DNA of 64,000 bases, taken from assembly GCF_000003815.2 (NCBI RefSeq), contig NC_049984.1, forward strand, positions 24,922,915 through 24,986,914, in the 5' to 3' direction. The notes under the pieces were generated by a model, which was given only the letters and a program-made list of their open reading frames with translations, was not told the DNA's origin and did not search any database. Of the stretch, positions 63,519 to 64,000 are shown in pieces (the stretch's first letter is position 1; every line of letters begins with the position of its first letter). Both the position numbers and the translations under genes were made by a program. This stretch comes from Branchiostoma floridae. Lineage: Eukaryota > Chordata > Leptocardii > Amphioxiformes > Branchiostomatidae.

Positions 63519-64000
63519 TCGGGGCTTTGTATCAAGGTATTTGATTTGCAAAAATGGATCCTACTGGATCGAAGTCCAATGGGGAGTCCAGATTGTGCCA
63601 TGAGCAGTTATTGAAAGGCATGTGAATGTCTGGGTATGCTGAACACAGTTGAAATGTATCATTGTGTGTTCAAGGAAGAATTAGAAAGCTTCTCCGTCGC
63701 GGAGTTTTGCTTCGGATCGCGCTCCAAATCACTCCTGCACATGGAAGGAGCAAAGGTTCTCTTTGGGAGCAAGGAGGGAGTCAGCTCAAGAAAGGATGTG
63801 GTCCTTCTCTGTCATGTTTGCCATCTTGTTGCAAGAAGATGGATTCTCTGATGCAGAGACAGAAACACACCATTGAGAGTGATACAGAAGCAAAGTCATG
63901 GGGAACAGCGCCACCTGTCAGATTAAGTGTGAACTGCACAATTCTACTGCAAGATTCTGCTAGAGTTTGGAGAGTTTGTGGAAATTGGAGTGCACCAGTT
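63519..64000 (+). other. TMEM170A 3' flank, copy B, and window end
   Basis: Second copy of the 3' flank, ending at 63,963 where similarity to copy A stops at TAG; the last 37 bases are unique. No gene begins before the window ends. Confidence 0.6.

Larger units (their letters stand above)
58641..63963 (+). repeat. tandem duplication containing the TMEM170A last exon
   Basis: Unit A runs from 58,641 to about 63,062 and unit B from 63,061 to 63,963. They align through intron sequence, the last exon and the 3' flank. Junctions share the microhomology TAG. Unit A alone carries the 3,454-bp TTA-flanked insertion and an extra segment of about 56 bp near 62,357-62,412. Confidence 0.9.

Noticed and set aside
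1-64000. CRISPR arrays, bacterial operons, phage or integrated virus genes
   Set aside because: No direct-repeat/spacer arrays, no compact operon structure and no recognisable viral proteins; genes are spliced and the repeats are of animal transposon type.

Overview
This is eukaryotic, intron-rich, AT-leaning animal DNA, about 64 kb with three 100-base assembly gaps, dominated by short non-autonomous DNA transposons and tRNA-derived SINEs. Three protein-coding genes can be read through their splice sites. They are an ortholog of the focal-adhesion scaffold BCAR1/p130Cas (minus strand, 5' part only), a complete ortholog of the chromatin factor CFDP1 (BCNT/Swc5 family; minus strand, 8 coding exons, 313 codons) and a complete ortholog of the small membrane protein TMEM170A (plus strand, 3 coding exons, 127 codons). 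The same three genes are neighbours at human 16q23.1. That neighbourhood, the protein similarity, the compact exon structure and the MITE-rich introns fit an invertebrate chordate, most likely a lancelet (Branchiostoma). The species is an inference.

Layout. 1-32,887: BCAR1 on the minus strand. The start exon (32,873-32,887) is joined across a 26.3-kb first intron to a 639-bp exon (5,888-6,526) carrying the SH3 domain and 12 YxxP Src/Crk docking motifs. The rest of the gene lies off the left edge. About 33.0-33.8 kb: probable BCAR1 promoter with CCAAT, CRE and CArG motifs around an assembly gap. 33.8-40.0 kb: intergenic and repeat-filled. 40,088-52,071: CFDP1; all eight exons stay in phase and end at a stop. 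52.1-54.1 kb: head-to-head intergenic region shared by CFDP1 and TMEM170A, occupied by CA-rich arrays and a striking array of about 13 small palindromes. 54,108-62,618: TMEM170A. Its last exon is tandemly duplicated (second copy 63,388-63,518), and the first copy of the duplicated unit holds a 3,454-bp transposon flanked by TTA.

Mobile DNA. Target-site duplications allow several families to be defined from sequence alone: hAT-type elements with 8-bp duplications (16.1, 48.0, 48.6, 57.3 and 61.2 kb); PIF/Harbinger-type elements with TAA/TTA duplications (10.3, 42.5, 46.3 kb and the 3.45-kb element at 58.8 kb); and an unassigned family with 6-bp duplications and internal GTAACGCTTAACGG arrays (8.4 and 42.1 kb). 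A short sequence module centred on ATTTCCTGCATTTTGAGG occurs inside elements of all three types, which the usual classification does not explain. Foldback or palindrome-array elements (28.5, 35.4, 45.8, 52.5, 55.2-56.2 kb) and hammerhead-like motifs (6.7, 14.5, 41.6 kb) are further unexplained structure.

The three genes do not form a known common pathway: BCAR1 acts in integrin/Src signalling, CFDP1 in H2A.Z chromatin remodelling and TMEM170A in ER/nuclear-envelope shape. Their linkage looks like conserved microsynteny rather than an operon.
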